Of a DNA stretch of 64,000 nt, positions 10,219 through 20,543 are shown in pieces. The position numbers and the translations under genes were made by a program. The notes beneath the pieces are model-generated. The model made no database searches. It saw only the letters and a list, made by a program, of their open reading frames with translations, and was not told the origin of the DNA. Source of the stretch: Kuschelorhynchus macadamiae (taxonomy: Eukaryota; Arthropoda; Insecta; Coleoptera; Curculionidae); the NCBI GenBank assembly GCA_030620095.1, contig JAUTXW010000598.1:1353001-1417000 (forward strand). The letters run 5' to 3'. Each line of letters starts with the position of its first letter. Position 1 is the first letter of the stretch.

Positions 10219-10442
10219 GTAATACTTAGGGTTGAAACAAAGGGTAGCAAAATGAAACTACATGTTCACCTTAACATTACCCAAAGTATATTTTCAATCT
10301 GTTTTAAAATGCAATCTAATTGCCATATACGCTCGGGAAGGTGGTTGACCTGCTGACATAGCAAAACAGGTTATTGCGTGGTTGCCCATTATTGCAACAA
10401 GTTGAATTTGATACAATACATTTTATATAGGGTGTTTTCTCT
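10219..10442. mobile_element. 224-bp unidentified insertion in LINE-C copy 1
   Basis: Non-coding segment between NRVYS and IYYNSSLNNHHAT of the LINE-C reverse transcriptase; other LINE-C copies read straight through this position. No clear terminal repeats; flanks ttactct and tttctct may be a poor target duplication. Present also in the tandem copy at 13482-13705. Confidence 0.55.
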
Positions 10443-11549
10443 ATATATTACAACTCCAGCCTAAACAACCATCACGCTACGGCAACAATTTTCTGTGATT
10501 TTTCCAAAGCTTTCGATTGTGTGGATCATAATATATTAACTAACAAGCTGCAGTACTATGGATTTAGAGGGGCTCCTCTCGATTGGTTTAAGTCATATCT
10601 TAGCAACAGAAATCAAGTTGTGAAAGTTGACAACAGGATGTCTTCTTGTAGGCCAATGGAATATGGAGTGCCTCAAGGCTCGGTACTAGGCCCTATCTTG
10701 TTTCTTCTGTTCATAAACGACATGGCTAATTTAAACATTAGTGGAAAAATATGTCTCTTTGCGGACGATACCAGCTTTACGTCGAGCCACCCAGATGTCA
10801 CGGACCTACATAGGATTGTATCTAATGACCTTATCACCATTAAATCCTGGTGCGATTCTAATCTCCTATGTTTGAACATCTCTAAAACGAAAGTCTTGTC
10901 TTATAAAAACACGCTGCAACCTTTTGACCTTAATGGCACCACTATTGATGTCGTAAACTCTGTAAAATTTCTAGGGCTTCTTGTAGATGATTCTTTAAAA
11001 TGGGATCCACATATCGACGCTTTATCAAGGAAGTTGGGTTCTGCTTGCTTTGCGTTAAGATCTGTTTCCGAGGAGCTTAGCTTTTCTACCTCTAGAACTG
11101 TTTATTTTGCTCTTGTTGAGTCGCACCTCAGATATGCTATTCCATTCTAGGGTACATGTTGTGCGACTCAATTTGATCGAATTTTTATACTACAAAAAAG
11201 AGCTGTTCGTTACCTACTGAGACTTAACAGTAGAACTCACTGCCGAGATTTCTTTAAAAGATATAAAATACTAACCCTTCCTTGCTTATTCATTTTGGAA
11301 TCGGTTTGCTTAATTCGTAAGCATGCACCTGCTCTATTAGAGAGACCTTCTCACAACTACCCTCTCAGAAATACTGAGCACGATCTCTATCTTCCAACCC
11401 CACACTCAGAGTTAATTAAAAGATCAGTAATCTACAATGCAAAAAAAATGCATAATCACCTGCCATTTAACATCAAATCCATAATATCTCTGACTTCATT
11501 TCGCAAGGCTTTGAAATCATTCTTACTGGACTTGCCTTCTACACCGTGA
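10443..11549 (+). pseudogene. LINE-C copy 1: RT catalytic half and C-terminus
   Basis: Continues the RT: TIFCDFSKAFDCVDHNIL (first catalytic Asp), MEYGVPQGSVLGPILFLLFINDM, ICLFADDTSF (catalytic FADD), LGLLVDDSLKWDPHID. A TAG at 11148 replaces the Trp of the conserved PFWG. After it follow AVRYLLRLNSRTHCRDFFK and the C-terminal ESVCLIRKH...YPLRNTEHDLYLPTP...YNAKKMHNHLP region, ending at 11549. One nonsense change and the 224-bp insertion are the only lesions visible. Confidence 0.85.
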
Positions 11550-11943
11550 ACGAGTTTTACAACACATAAATTTATCCTTATGAACCCCTAGTGTGATAGT
11601 TGCCATTACCAACCATTTTTACCGAATTTTGTATATGTGTTTTTTTAATTGTTTCGTACTTTTTTATTTTTTACTTTGCTTTTTTATTTTTTTTACATCA
11701 TATTTATGAAAATGTTTATAACATAGTACGACTGACAAAGTACATTTCTAATGTACTTCTTTTAGGATTCTATAATATTAATATTCTAAATTCTTGATTG
11801 AAATATTATTTTTCTATAATATTTATGATGTGTTTTTGTTTTGTTTTGTTTGCTAATTTTGATGTTTGTAACCTATTTTTTTTACAACAGCTTTGTCCAC
11901 AAAATTGTAAAATTTTTTGACAATAAAGCATTTATTTATTTAT
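11550..11943 (+). other. LINE-C copy 1 3' untranslated region and tail
   Basis: AT-rich 3' sequence ending tgacaataaagcatttattt and a short (ATTT)n tail, directly before the target duplication TACGTAC. Confidence 0.75.
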
Positions 11944-11950
11944 TACGTAC

Positions 11951-12696
11951 TGTCGGAGTTGATCGCGAAACACTCAAAACCATTTGTTGAAGGTGAATTT
12001 ATAAAAGACTGCCTTGTAAAGGTCGCGGAAATTGTAAGTGCCGGGAGCGTGAAGGCATTTCAAAATATATCCTTGTCCCGGAATACTGTCGCTGAGAGAG
12101 TTACTGAGTTGGCTGCCATTATAAGTGATCAGATAAAAACAAAAAACAGACTCTTTCATTGCATTTTCTATTGCCTGTGACAAAAGTACGGATGTGTGTG
12201 GTGTGGCGCAACTCGCTGTTTTACTTCGTGGGGTTGATACAGATATCAATGTGTATGAAGAATTACTGGAATTAGTACCATTGCATGTTACAACAACTGG
12301 GAAGGATATTTTCAACACTGTTTATGGACTTCTGCAAAAGTACAATTTAGATGTGTCCAAACCTTCAATGACTGGCGTACAAAATGGCTTCGTTAAAATA
12401 TTACAGACAAAGATCAGAGAAACGGGCAGTGACAAACCAGATTTTCATCATATTCATTGTATAATCCACCAAGAAGTTTTATGCTCAAAAGTGATCAAGT
12501 TGGAAAGTGTTTTAAAGTCAATGAAAAAAATTATAAACTTCATAAGGTCACGAGGCCTTAATCAGCGACAGTTTTCTGCATTTTTACGTGATTTAAAAAG
12601 TGAGTACACTGGTTTACCATATTATGCAGAGGTGCGATGGCTTTCGAGTACCATAGAACACCTATGGTACTCGATCGGTTTTGGAAACTCATAGAA
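11951..12696 (+). pseudogene. hAT-1 transposase, middle part
   Basis: Resumes the hAT gene after the LINE-C insertion: LSELIAKHSKPFVEGEFIKD, SLSRNTVAERVTELA, then after a frameshift near 12155 ACDKSTDVCGVAQLAVLLRG (D.STD, first catalytic Asp of hAT), DIFNTVYGLLQKYNLD, MTGVQNGFV, HHIHCIIHQEVLCSKV and RWLSS. The sequence is typical of the transposons related to the vertebrate GTF2IRD2 C-terminus. At 12697 the frame is cut by the start of the second tandem unit. Confidence 0.8.
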
Positions 12697-15206
12697 GGTC
12701 CACTAAAGGTTTACGTATATCTTCTAAGAACATGCGGTCACTATCTCATTTAAAGAAATTTTCGGACAGTGTCTTTTTTCATAATTATGTAAAATCATAC
12801 CGAAAAATTTATCATAAGACTATTAAAGCCGCCAAAGATATTTATTACAATAATAGACTTTCTAACGCCAAAAATGTAGCTAAAGAAACCTGGTCTATCG
12901 TAAATGATTTAAGAAACAAAACTCCTTTATCCAACACTATCCTTACCTCTCCTGAGGACCTAAACAATTATTTTGTAAATGTAGCCAAAGATTTGACTAA
13001 ATCCGTATCTCAATCTAATGACCCAATTTCATATCTCTCTAATCATAGGGTAAACCTGCACAGTTTCTTCTTTTCACCAGTAGTTTTATCAGAACTTCGT
13101 AGTACAATTAATGATATCAAAAATAAATCTTCCTCGGGAACTGATGGGCTTACTTTAAAAATGTATTCAAGTCTGCCGGAGTGCACACCAGAGCATCTGA
13201 CTGCTTTGATAAATATGTCTTTCCAAAATGGTACTTTTCCAAGCTGCCTTAAAACTGCAATAATCATACCTCTTCACAAAGGAGGTGTTTCAGAAGAAGC
13301 TTCGAACTATCGCCCAATTGCACTTCTCCCTACGCTATCTAAGATCATCGAAAGACTGGTTAAAAAAAGGCTTTTATCATTTCTGTCTAGATGTGAAATA
13401 CTTACAAAACATCAATTTGGATTTTTAAGTAACAAATGCACAAGCGATGCCATGTTTTCCCTTCTTAATAGAGTTTACTCTGTAATACTTAGGGTTGAAA
13501 CAAAGGGTAGCAAAATGAAACTACATGTTCACCTTAACATTACCCAAAGTATATTTTCAATCTGTTTTAAAATGCAATCTAATTGCCATATACGCTCGGG
13601 AAGGTGGTTGACCTGCTGACATAGCAAAACAGGTTATTGCGTGGTTGCCCATTATTGCAACAAGTTGAATTTGATACAATACATTTTATATAGGGTGTTT
13701 TCTCTATATATTACAACTCCAGCCTAAACAACCATCACGCTACGGCAACAATTTTCTGTGATTTTTCCAAAGCTTTCGATTGTGTGGATCATAATATATT
13801 AACTAACAAGCTGCAGTACTATGGATTTAGAGGGGCTCCTCTCGATTGGTTTAAGTCATATCTTAGCAACAGAAATCAAGTTGTGAAAGTTGACAACAGG
13901 ATGTCTTCTTGTAGGCCAATGGAATATGGAGTGCCTCAAGGCTCGGTACTAGGCCCTATCTTGTTTCTTCTGTTCATAAACGACATGGCTAATTTAAACA
14001 TTAGTGGAAAAATATGTCTCTTTGCGGACGATACCAGCTTTACGTCGAGCCACCCAGATGTCACGGACCTACATAGGATTGTATCTAATGACCTTATCAC
14101 CATTAAATCCTGGTGCGATTCTAATCTCCTATGTTTGAACATCTCTAAAACGAAAGTCTTGTCTTATAAAAACACGCTGCAACCTTTTGACCTTAATGGC
14201 ACCACTATTGATGTCGTAAACTCTGTAAAATTTCTAGGGCTTCTTGTAGATGATTCTTTAAAATGGGATCCACATATCGACGCTTTATCAAGGAAGTTGG
14301 GTTCTGCTTGCTTTGCGTTAAGATCTGTTTCCGAGGAGCTTAGCTTTTCTACCTCTAGAACTGTTTATTTTGCTCTTGTTGAGTCGCACCTCAGATATGC
14401 TATTCCATTCTAGGGTACATGTTGTGCGACTCAATTTGATCGAATTTTTATACTACAAAAAAGAGCTGTTCGTTACCTACTGAGACTTAACAGTAGAACT
14501 CACTGCCGAGATTTCTTTAAAAGATATAAAATACTAACCCTTCCTTGCTTATTCATTTTGGAATCGGTTTGCTTAATTCGTAAGCATGCACCTGCTCTAT
14601 TAGAGAGACCTTCTCACAACTACCCTCTCAGAAATACTGAGCACGATCTCTATCTTCCAACCCCACACTCAGAGTTAATTAAAAGATCAGTAATCTACAA
14701 TGCAAAAAAAATGCATAATCACCTGCCATTTAACATCAAATCCATAATATCTCTGACTTCATTTCGCAAGGCTTTGAAATCATTCTTACTGGACTTGCCT
14801 TCTACACCGTGAACGAGTTTTACAACACATAAATTTATCCTTATGAACCCCTAGTGTGATTGTTGACATTACCCACCATTTTTACCGAATTTTGTATATG
14901 TGTTTTTTTAATTGTTTCGTACTTTTTTATTTTTTACTTTGCTTTTTTATTTTTTTTACATCATATTTATGAAAATGTTTATAACATAGTACGACTGACA
15001 AAGTACATTTCTAATGTACTTCATTTAGGATTCTATAATATTAATATTCTAAATTCTTGATTGAAATATTATTTTTCTATAATATTTATGATGTGTTTTT
15101 GTTTTGTTTTGTTTGCTAATTTTGATGTTTGTAACCTATTTTTTTTACAACAGCTTTGTCCACAAAATTGTAAAATTTTTTGACAATAAAGCATTTATTT
15201 ATTTAT
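12697..15206 (+). pseudogene. LINE-C partial copy in the second tandem unit
   Basis: Duplicate of 9434-11943. RT N-terminal half 12697-13481, the 224-bp insertion 13482-13705, RT catalytic half with the same TAG (14411) 13706-14812, then the 3' tail. It lacks the endonuclease because the duplication starts at KPWSTKG. It arose by DNA duplication, not by a second retrotransposition, since the insertion and the nonsense codon are shared. Confidence 0.9.
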
Positions 15207-15959
15207 TACGTACTGTCGGAGTTGATCGCGAAACACTCAAAACCATTTGTTGAAGGTGAATTTATAAAAGACTGCCTTGTAAAGGTCGCGGAAATTGTAA
15301 GTGCCGGGAGCGTGAAGGCATTTCAAAATATATCCTTGTCCCGGAATACTGTCGCTGAGAGAGTTACTGAGTTGGCTGCCATTATAAGTGATCAGATAAA
15401 AACAAAAAACAGACTCTTTCATTGCATTTTCTATTGCCTGTGACAAAAGTACGGATGTGTGTGGTGTGGCGCAACTCGCTGTTTTACTTCGTGGGGTTGA
15501 TACAGATATCAATGTGTATGAAGAATTACTGGAATTAGTACCATTGCATGTTACAACAACTGGGAAGGATATTTTCAACACTGTTTATGGACTTCTGCAA
15601 AAGTACAATTTAGATGTGTCCAAACCTTCAATGACTGGCGTACAAAATGGCTTCGTTAAAATATTACAGACAAAGATCAGAGAAACGGGCAGTGACAAAC
15701 CAGATTTTCATCATATTCATTGTATAATCCACCAAGAAGTTTTATGCTCAAAAGTGATCAAGTTGGAAAGTGTTTTAAAGTCAATGAAAAAAATTATAAA
15801 CTTCATAAGGTCACGAGGCCTTAATCAGCGACAGTTTTCTGCATTTTTACGTGATTTAAAAAGTGAGTACACTGGTTTACCATATTATGCAGAGGTGCGA
15901 TGGCTTTCGAGTACCATAGAACACCTATGGTACTCGATCGGTTTTGGAAACTCATAGAA
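15207..15959 (+). pseudogene. hAT-1 transposase middle part, second tandem unit
   Basis: Duplicate of 11944-12696, including TACGTAC at 15207-15213 and the D.STD block. Here RWLSS...LWYSIGFGNS runs into the true downstream hAT sequence at 15960, so this unit, not the first, keeps the original right-hand junction. Confidence 0.88.
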
Positions 15960-16600
15960 GAAATACGCGTTTTCATGGAAACAAAAGGAGAAGATGTCAG
16001 CTTATTATGCGATGTACTTTTTTACAAGATCTTTCGTTTATGGTAGATATCACAAAACACTTGTCGGACTTAAACACGAAATTGCAAGGACCACGTCAAG
16101 TTATTACAGATATGCATGATCATGTGAAAGCTTTCAAGTGTAAGATGAAGTGGGAAAAACAGTTATCAGAAGATAATCTGTCACATTTTCTAACTTGTAA
16201 GGCATATCAGGAAAGTACAAGTGTCCCAATATCATACTTCTGGCAGAATTTGAGAAGCGTTTTCAGGATTTTAAGACCCAAGAAAACAATTTTTCTCTAT
16301 TTACTGGTTTTTTTACTATCGATATTAATAAAGTTCCCCCTCACTTGCAAATGGAAGTAATTGAGATTCAGTGTCAGACCCATTTAAAACAAAAATTTGA
16401 TAGTGTTGGTACATTCGAATTTTATTAGTACTTGCATGTTCAATACCCAGAAATGAGAAAATTTGCCTGTAAAATCCTGTCAAGGTTTGGAAGTACCTAT
16501 AAGTCGGAACAACTATTTTCTTTGATGAAAAGTTATTTCCGCCGATAAATTCGCGCCACAAATAGACCACTTAATTAAAGACAAAAGATGTCAAATATCT
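15960..16600 (+). pseudogene. hAT-1 transposase, C-terminal part
   Basis: Pieces in changing frames: EIRVFMETKGEDVSLLCD, DLSFMVDITKHLSDLNTKLQ, ITDMHDHVKAFKCKMKW, PPHLQMEVIEIQC, and the dimerisation region PEMRKFACKILSRFGSTYKSEQLFSLMK (about 16440-16530), which aligns with FGSTYLCESAFSEMK of hAT-2. At least three frameshifts or stops. The remaining 190 bp to 16790 are the non-coding right end with ggcccacc repeats. Confidence 0.75.
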
Positions 16601-16798
16601 GGCAAAAGAATTTAATGTTTGTAGTTTTTTGTAATGTCCTTTTTATTGGAAACTTAATAAACAGACTTGTCCTATAATAGTACTTTTTCTCGATATTTTC
16701 AGTGGTTTGTCTTCTTTAAGATAAGGTTTTGCGGCCCACCTAGGTCTTCATGCTTTTGGCCCACCAGTGACTTTGGGTTTGACATGGCTGCCCTAGAG

Positions 16799-17040
16799 TT
16801 TCGAAGAAAGAAGGCACTTCTTATTTTTCTACACAAATTGGTCAATGGAGGGATTGACTGTTAAATATTGCTGGAGTCGAACTCATTTTTGGTTCTTGAT
16901 AGGATATGTTTAAAAAGACACTATATGTCCACTGTCCGAGCTTTAACAGCTTTTTTAGTTTTTATTCATATTAGATTGGCAATGTATTTTGTTGAACTGA
17001 TGACGTGCAATGGAAGTTTTATAATACGTTTGTAACAAAA
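16799..17040 (+). pseudogene. LINE-B, 3' part after hAT-1
   Basis: FRRKKALLIFLHKLVNGGID continues directly from LQTLE at 8085 once hAT-1 and one target copy are removed. Stops follow at 16862 and 16900. The 3' end is not sharp; I see no clear tail. Confidence 0.75.
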
Positions 17041-17161
17041 AACGTAATCTATTTTTTATTGAAAATTTTTTATTTCGATCTTTTTTAGTTCTATTGAATC
17101 CAAGTTATAATAAATGAAATGAATAAACAAACTATAAGTCAACATATAAATATTATTGTAG

Positions 17162-17401
17162 ATGATGAACATTTACCACCTCTGTCGACAATAGAGCAAA
17201 GATCTCTGGCCATCCTGCAAGAGCTCCCGTTTCTGGTACCGTTTAATACCAGAGTTCTCTTGCTCAGAGACTTGTGTCGGTACAGTTTAGGTGAAAACGA
17301 GTACCAACGGATGCATCACGAAATCATGAACGACAGTACTGTCGTTATCAGGAGGAATTACCTTTACGAAGATGCGTTCGAAAAGATCTCCACCAAAAGT
17401 G
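17162..17401 (+). CDS. UBE3C: UBE3C-like HECT E3 ligase, exon a (first in window)
   Basis: Encodes DEHLPPLSTIEQRSLAILQE, PFLVPFNTRVLLLRDLCR and VVIRRNYLYEDAFEKIS, which match the segment just before and at the start of the HECT domain in UBE3C (PPLS...LPFVVPF...IRRNYIYEDAYDKLS in the human protein). Acceptor taken as attattgtAG at 17160-17161, donor gGTAAGA at 17402. The first base of its first codon comes from an upstream exon not in the window; the last base (g17401) joins aa of the next exon to give Glu. UBE3C is a proteasome-associated ubiquitin ligase that builds K29/K48 chains. Confidence 0.88.
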
Positions 17402-17529
17402 GTAAGAACTTTTAGTATACTTATTATTATAATACTGTTGTGAGGTAATCCTACAGGTATCATATTTGTTCCATTTCGTAATGTTAAGAAATCATGGTTC
17501 TTGGGATTAGAACGTGTCAAAATGGAATC

Positions 17530-17600
17530 ACTTTCCGACGTTTCGCCTTCGGTTGCACGAGACATCTTCAGGGATCTTCACTTCACGAGATCGGAATGAG
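17530..17600 (-). ncRNA. Hammerhead-ribozyme-like motif, left end of PLE2
   Basis: Minus strand: CTGAAGA (17571-17565), a possible stem II region, then GAAAC GTC (17544-17537). It has the same core as the motif at 20085-20119. Known family background: Penelope-like pseudo-LTRs often carry type I hammerheads. Activity not shown. Confidence 0.5.
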
Positions 17601-19100
17601 CTCGGAGAGACCCAGGCCGGCTATGCGTTGGATTCCTATATACAGAGTGTCCTAAGGAACCGTCCCCTTTCCTTTGTACAAGAACATCTAGAAAGGGAAT
17701 CGTGCCTTTTGATTCAATTTCCATTGTAAATTTTATATTAGCATGTTGTTGATTTAGATGATCAAGAAACCCAGGTAGGTTTTCTAGACCATGTGGCCAT
17801 ATTACAAAAGTGTCGTCTACATGTCTGAACCATGATTTTGGTTTTAGTGGAGACGACTCTAAAGCTTCCATGAAGATATTGGCTACCACCGGTGACAGTG
17901 GGGATCCCATGGCTGCTCCTGAGGTTTGCTCATAGAAAGTTCCTTGAAAGACGAAATACGTTGATGTAAGACATGTTTCAATTAGATCTAAAAGTGAGTT
18001 GTCAATACTATTATGGAAAAATAAGTCTGATATTATTGAAATTGAATCATTTATAGGCACATTCGTATACCGCGATTCTACATCGAAACTGACTAAGATA
18101 TCTTTGGGATCTAATTGGATTGATTGAAAGCTTTTCTACAAAATGCGTAGAGTTTCTAATATATGAATGTGTTTTTCCTGTAAAATTATTGAGAATATTT
18201 GAAAGATATTTACCAATTTTGTAAGTAGGAGATCCTTTTGCACTGGCGATAGGTCGAAGTGATACATTAACCTTATGTATTTTAGGTAGTCCGTAGAACC
18301 GCGGGATCCTTGAGCTGCTTGGCCTTAACATCTTCTTCTCCTCTGTTGGTAGGTTGGATGCATTTATAAGGTTGGTTATCTGTCTTTCAATTTTGTTGGT
18401 CGGGTCTGCTTGGATCACTATGTAGATGTTGTCGTCCAAAAGTAGTTGTGTTTTCTTCACGTAATCTGTTTTGTCTATGACGACAGTGGCATTTCCCTTG
18501 TCCGCTGAAAGGACCAAAATGTTGTATTGTTGTTTAATGTTTTTATTGCCGTTCTTTCCGCAGCTGATAGATTCGACTTAGGCGGGTTAGAATTTTTGAT
18601 GATCTTCGCTGTTTCATACCTTATTGCGTCAGCTTCTTCTGCGGGAAGTCTTCTAATTGTCGCTTCAACGGATGACACTATGTCTTCTATAGGTATGTCC
18701 TTTGATGTAATGACGAAGTTTTGACCTTTAGAGAGGACGGATTGTTCTGCTTCAGTAGATAAATTTATAACGGTGTCCTTTGGCGGTTTTAGTGGTCTTT
18801 GGCTGTCTAGCAGTCCTTCGAACTTTTTTTGTTGCTTAATTGTAACTGCTTGATGTATCCTTTCTACTTGCGCATTGGTAATGTTATCGAGAGTTCTAAA
18901 TGTTTGATATTCAAGTATAAAAGCTAATTTTAAATAAATATTTAATAACTTACGAGCGTTTATATCCAAATCACGTCGAGTAGCTTGTATCCTTTCTTTT
19001 ACCAATGCCATACTGGCTCGTTTGTAGATGTTCCTTGCACTTTTTGATGTTATGTGGTGTTTCATCTGTAGAGATTTTGGTACTACATCTTCATCTTGGC
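17590..19100 (-). pseudogene. PLE2 minus copy: Penelope-like N-terminus and RT
   Basis: Reads from about 19100 leftwards: RNIYKRASMALVKERIQATR, QSVLSKGQNFVITSKDIPIE, then after a frameshift near 18500 VLSADKGNATVVIDKTDYVK, RIPRFYGLPKIHKVNVSLRP, a second frameshift near 18110, SFDVESRYTNVPIN, EQTSGAAMGSPLSPVVANIF, FRHVDDTFVIWPHG (catalytic HVDD) and GTIPFLDVLVQRKGDG. At NPTHS (about 17625) an internal deletion joins the RT directly to the 3' pseudo-LTR, so the GIY-YIG endonuclease is absent. Two frameshifts plus the deletion make it inactive. Confidence 0.85.
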
Positions 19101-19108
19101 ATCTAAGG

Positions 19109-20078
19109 AAGCATGTCTTACATCAACGTATTTTGTCTTTCAACTTTCTATGAGCAAACCTCAGGAGCAGCCATGGAATCTCCACTGTCACCGGTGGTAG
19201 CCAATATCTTTATGGAAGCTTTTGAGGAGGAAGGCTTAGAGTCGTCTCCACTAAAGCCAAAATCATGGTTCAGACATGTAGACTACACTTTTGTAATATG
19301 GCCACATGGTCCAGAAAACCTCCCTGTTTCTTGATCATCTAAATCAACAACATGCTAACATAAAACTTACAATGGAAATTGAATCACAAGGCACGATTCC
19401 CTTTCTAGATGTTCTTGTACAAAGGAAAGGGGATGGTTCCTTAGGACACTCTGTATATAGGAAACCAACGCATATGAACATGTACTTAAATGCAAATTCC
19501 CATCATCATCCAGCACAAAAGCAATGAGTCATTAATTCATTGGTTTACAGAGCCCTCGCGATTTGTGACCAAAATTCTTTACAATCGGAAACAGAGAAAC
19601 TGACTCAAGCTTTAAGAGGGAACGGATATTGCACTGATGATATTAGACGATCAATTAGAAAATATAATAATCCTACTCCACGAAATGATACTAATAAGGA
19701 ATTAGCGATAGGAAATGTAGTTCTTCCATTTATACACGGAACCACAGACAAGATTGCAAGGTTACTTCGTCGGTCCAACATACGTACAATCTTCAACACA
19801 CACAAGAAAATTGGACAATGAGACCGCCAAAAGACATTATTCCTTTTCAAACGGAAGGAGTATATGCAATTCCTTGTTCCTGTGGTGATGTTTATATTGG
19901 AGAAACTGGACGATCCATTTCTACTAGGCTTAAGGAACATGAACGATGTATCAGAATGAAACAAATTGTACAATCTGCTGTATCTGAATACCAACATTCT
20001 ACTGGGCATGTCGTAAATGTAAAAGAAACCAAAGTTCTTGCATTCGAGCTCATTCAGTGTTCCGATCTCGTGAAGTGA
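19109..20078 (+). pseudogene. PLE2 plus copy: RT C-terminus and GIY-YIG endonuclease
   Basis: Starts abruptly inside the RT at CLTSTYFVFQ (frameshifted as SYINVFCLS), then EQTSGAAMESPLSPVVANIF, FRHVDYTFVIWPHG, where the second catalytic Asp is Tyr. After a frameshift at 19320 come FLDHLNQQHANIK and FLDVLVQRKGDG. A TGA follows at 19525, then HGTTDKIARLLRRSNIRT, a stop at 19819, and the endonuclease GVYAIPCSCGDVYIGETGRS with STRLKEH. It ends SDLVK at TGA 20076-20078, seven bases before the hammerhead-like motif. Confidence 0.85.
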
Positions 20079-20145
20079 AGATCCCTGAAGATGTCTCGTG
20101 CAATCGAAGGCGAAACGTCGGAAAGTGATTCCATTTTGACACGGT
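20070..20145 (+). ncRNA. Hammerhead-ribozyme-like motif, right end of PLE2
   Basis: CTGAAGA (20085-20091) matches the CUGANGA box. GTCT (20093-20096) can pair with AGGC (20108-20111) as stem II around a loop. GAAAC (20112-20116) then leads to GTC (20117-20119), the usual cleavage triplet. TCC (20082-20084) pairs with GGA (20120-20122) as stem I, extended by CGTG (20069-20072) with CACG (20139-20143 area). Stem III would be only AC/GU with no loop, so it might work as a dimer, as reported for minimal hammerheads. Not tested. Confidence 0.5.
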
Positions 20146-20281
20146 CTAATCCCAAGAACCATGATTTATTAATTGACCACAGCTGTGAAAGCTTTGGTTC
20201 TATATTTCATAATTTGTTTAATTATCAAAAAAAAACACAAATTAGTTTTTTTTTAATTTTTTGAGATGATTTTTTTTTCAG

Positions 20282-20526
20282 AATCCGACTTGAAACACCG
20301 AGTAAGGATCCAGTTCATAAACAACGTAGGCCTAGAGGAAGCTGGCATAGACGGCGGCGGTATATTTAAGGAGTTCATAAATGAAGTATTAAAAACCGCG
20401 TTCGATCCAAACAGAGGTTTCTTTTTAATGACAGCAGATAACACGCTATATCCCAATCCTAACGTTCATCTGATAGTGGAGAATTTTGCCGAGCATTACA
20501 CTTTCATCGGTAAGCTAGTTGGAAAG
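20282..20526 (+). CDS. UBE3C: UBE3C-like HECT E3 ligase, exon b
   Basis: Encodes ESDLKHRVRIQFINNVGLEE, AGIDGGGIFKEFINEVLKTA and YPNPNVHLIVENFAEHYTFIGKLVGK, the N-lobe start of the HECT domain, with the invariant AGID.GGIF.EF motif. Acceptor ttttttttcAG at 20280-20281, donor aagGTATGT at 20527. The exon ends on a complete codon (Lys of GK). The N-lobe binds the E2 enzyme. A Tc1-like transposon end lies only 15 bp past the donor. Confidence 0.95.
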
Positions 20527-20543
20527 GTATGTATCTACATATA

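Larger units (their letters stand above)
8805..11943 (+). mobile_element. LINE-C copy 1 in hAT-1, 5'-truncated
   Basis: Non-LTR retrotransposon flanked by a 7-bp duplication TACGTAC (8798-8804 and 11944-11950). 5'-truncated in the endonuclease domain, 3' end in agcatttatttatttat. Same family as the minus-strand copies at 40153-41845 and 50056-54115. Confidence 0.9.
9434..15959 (+). repeat. Tandem duplication, two units of 3,263 bp
   Basis: Unit 1 is 9434-12696, unit 2 is 12697-15959; every feature in unit 1 recurs at +3263. The unit holds the LINE-C 3' part, its 224-bp insertion, its tail, the target duplication and the hAT-1 middle part. By eye I found four substitutions between units, all between 11600 and 11770 (14863-15035 in unit 2). 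Junction at ...catagaag/gtccactaaagg with only a G or GG of microhomology. Confidence 0.93.
8086..16790 (+). mobile_element. hAT-1 (GTF2IRD2-like hAT) with nested insertions
   Basis: Left terminus CAGCTATGTCAAACATGCGG at 8086; the right terminus, inverted, is CAGCCATGTCAAACCCAAAG ending at 16790. Both ends are flanked by the same 8 bp, CCCTAGAG (8078-8085 and 16791-16798), the 8-bp target duplication expected of hAT elements. The target is the LINE-B coding sequence. Inside are the hAT gene (8483-8804, 11951-12696, 15960-16560), an inserted LINE-C (8805-11943) and a tandem duplication (12697-15959). Without these the element would be about 2.3 kb. Confidence 0.92.
17489..20167. mobile_element. 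PLE2: head-to-head Penelope-like copies in UBE3C intron
   Basis: Two copies of one Penelope-like element face outward from about 19105: a minus copy (17590-19100) and a plus copy (19109-20078). Both outer ends carry the same inverted sequence of about 110 bp, aatcatggttcttgggatta...cttcacttcacgagatcgga (17489-17601 and 20050-20167 inverted), containing a hammerhead-like core. PLE2 fills nearly all of the 2,880-bp intron a; only about 200 bp look like host intron. No confident target duplication. Confidence 0.85.

Noticed and set aside
20266..20281. Translation of exon b from the ATG at 20263-20268 area
   Set aside because: That ATG lies in the polypyrimidine tract of the splice acceptor; the conserved frame starts by splicing at 20282.
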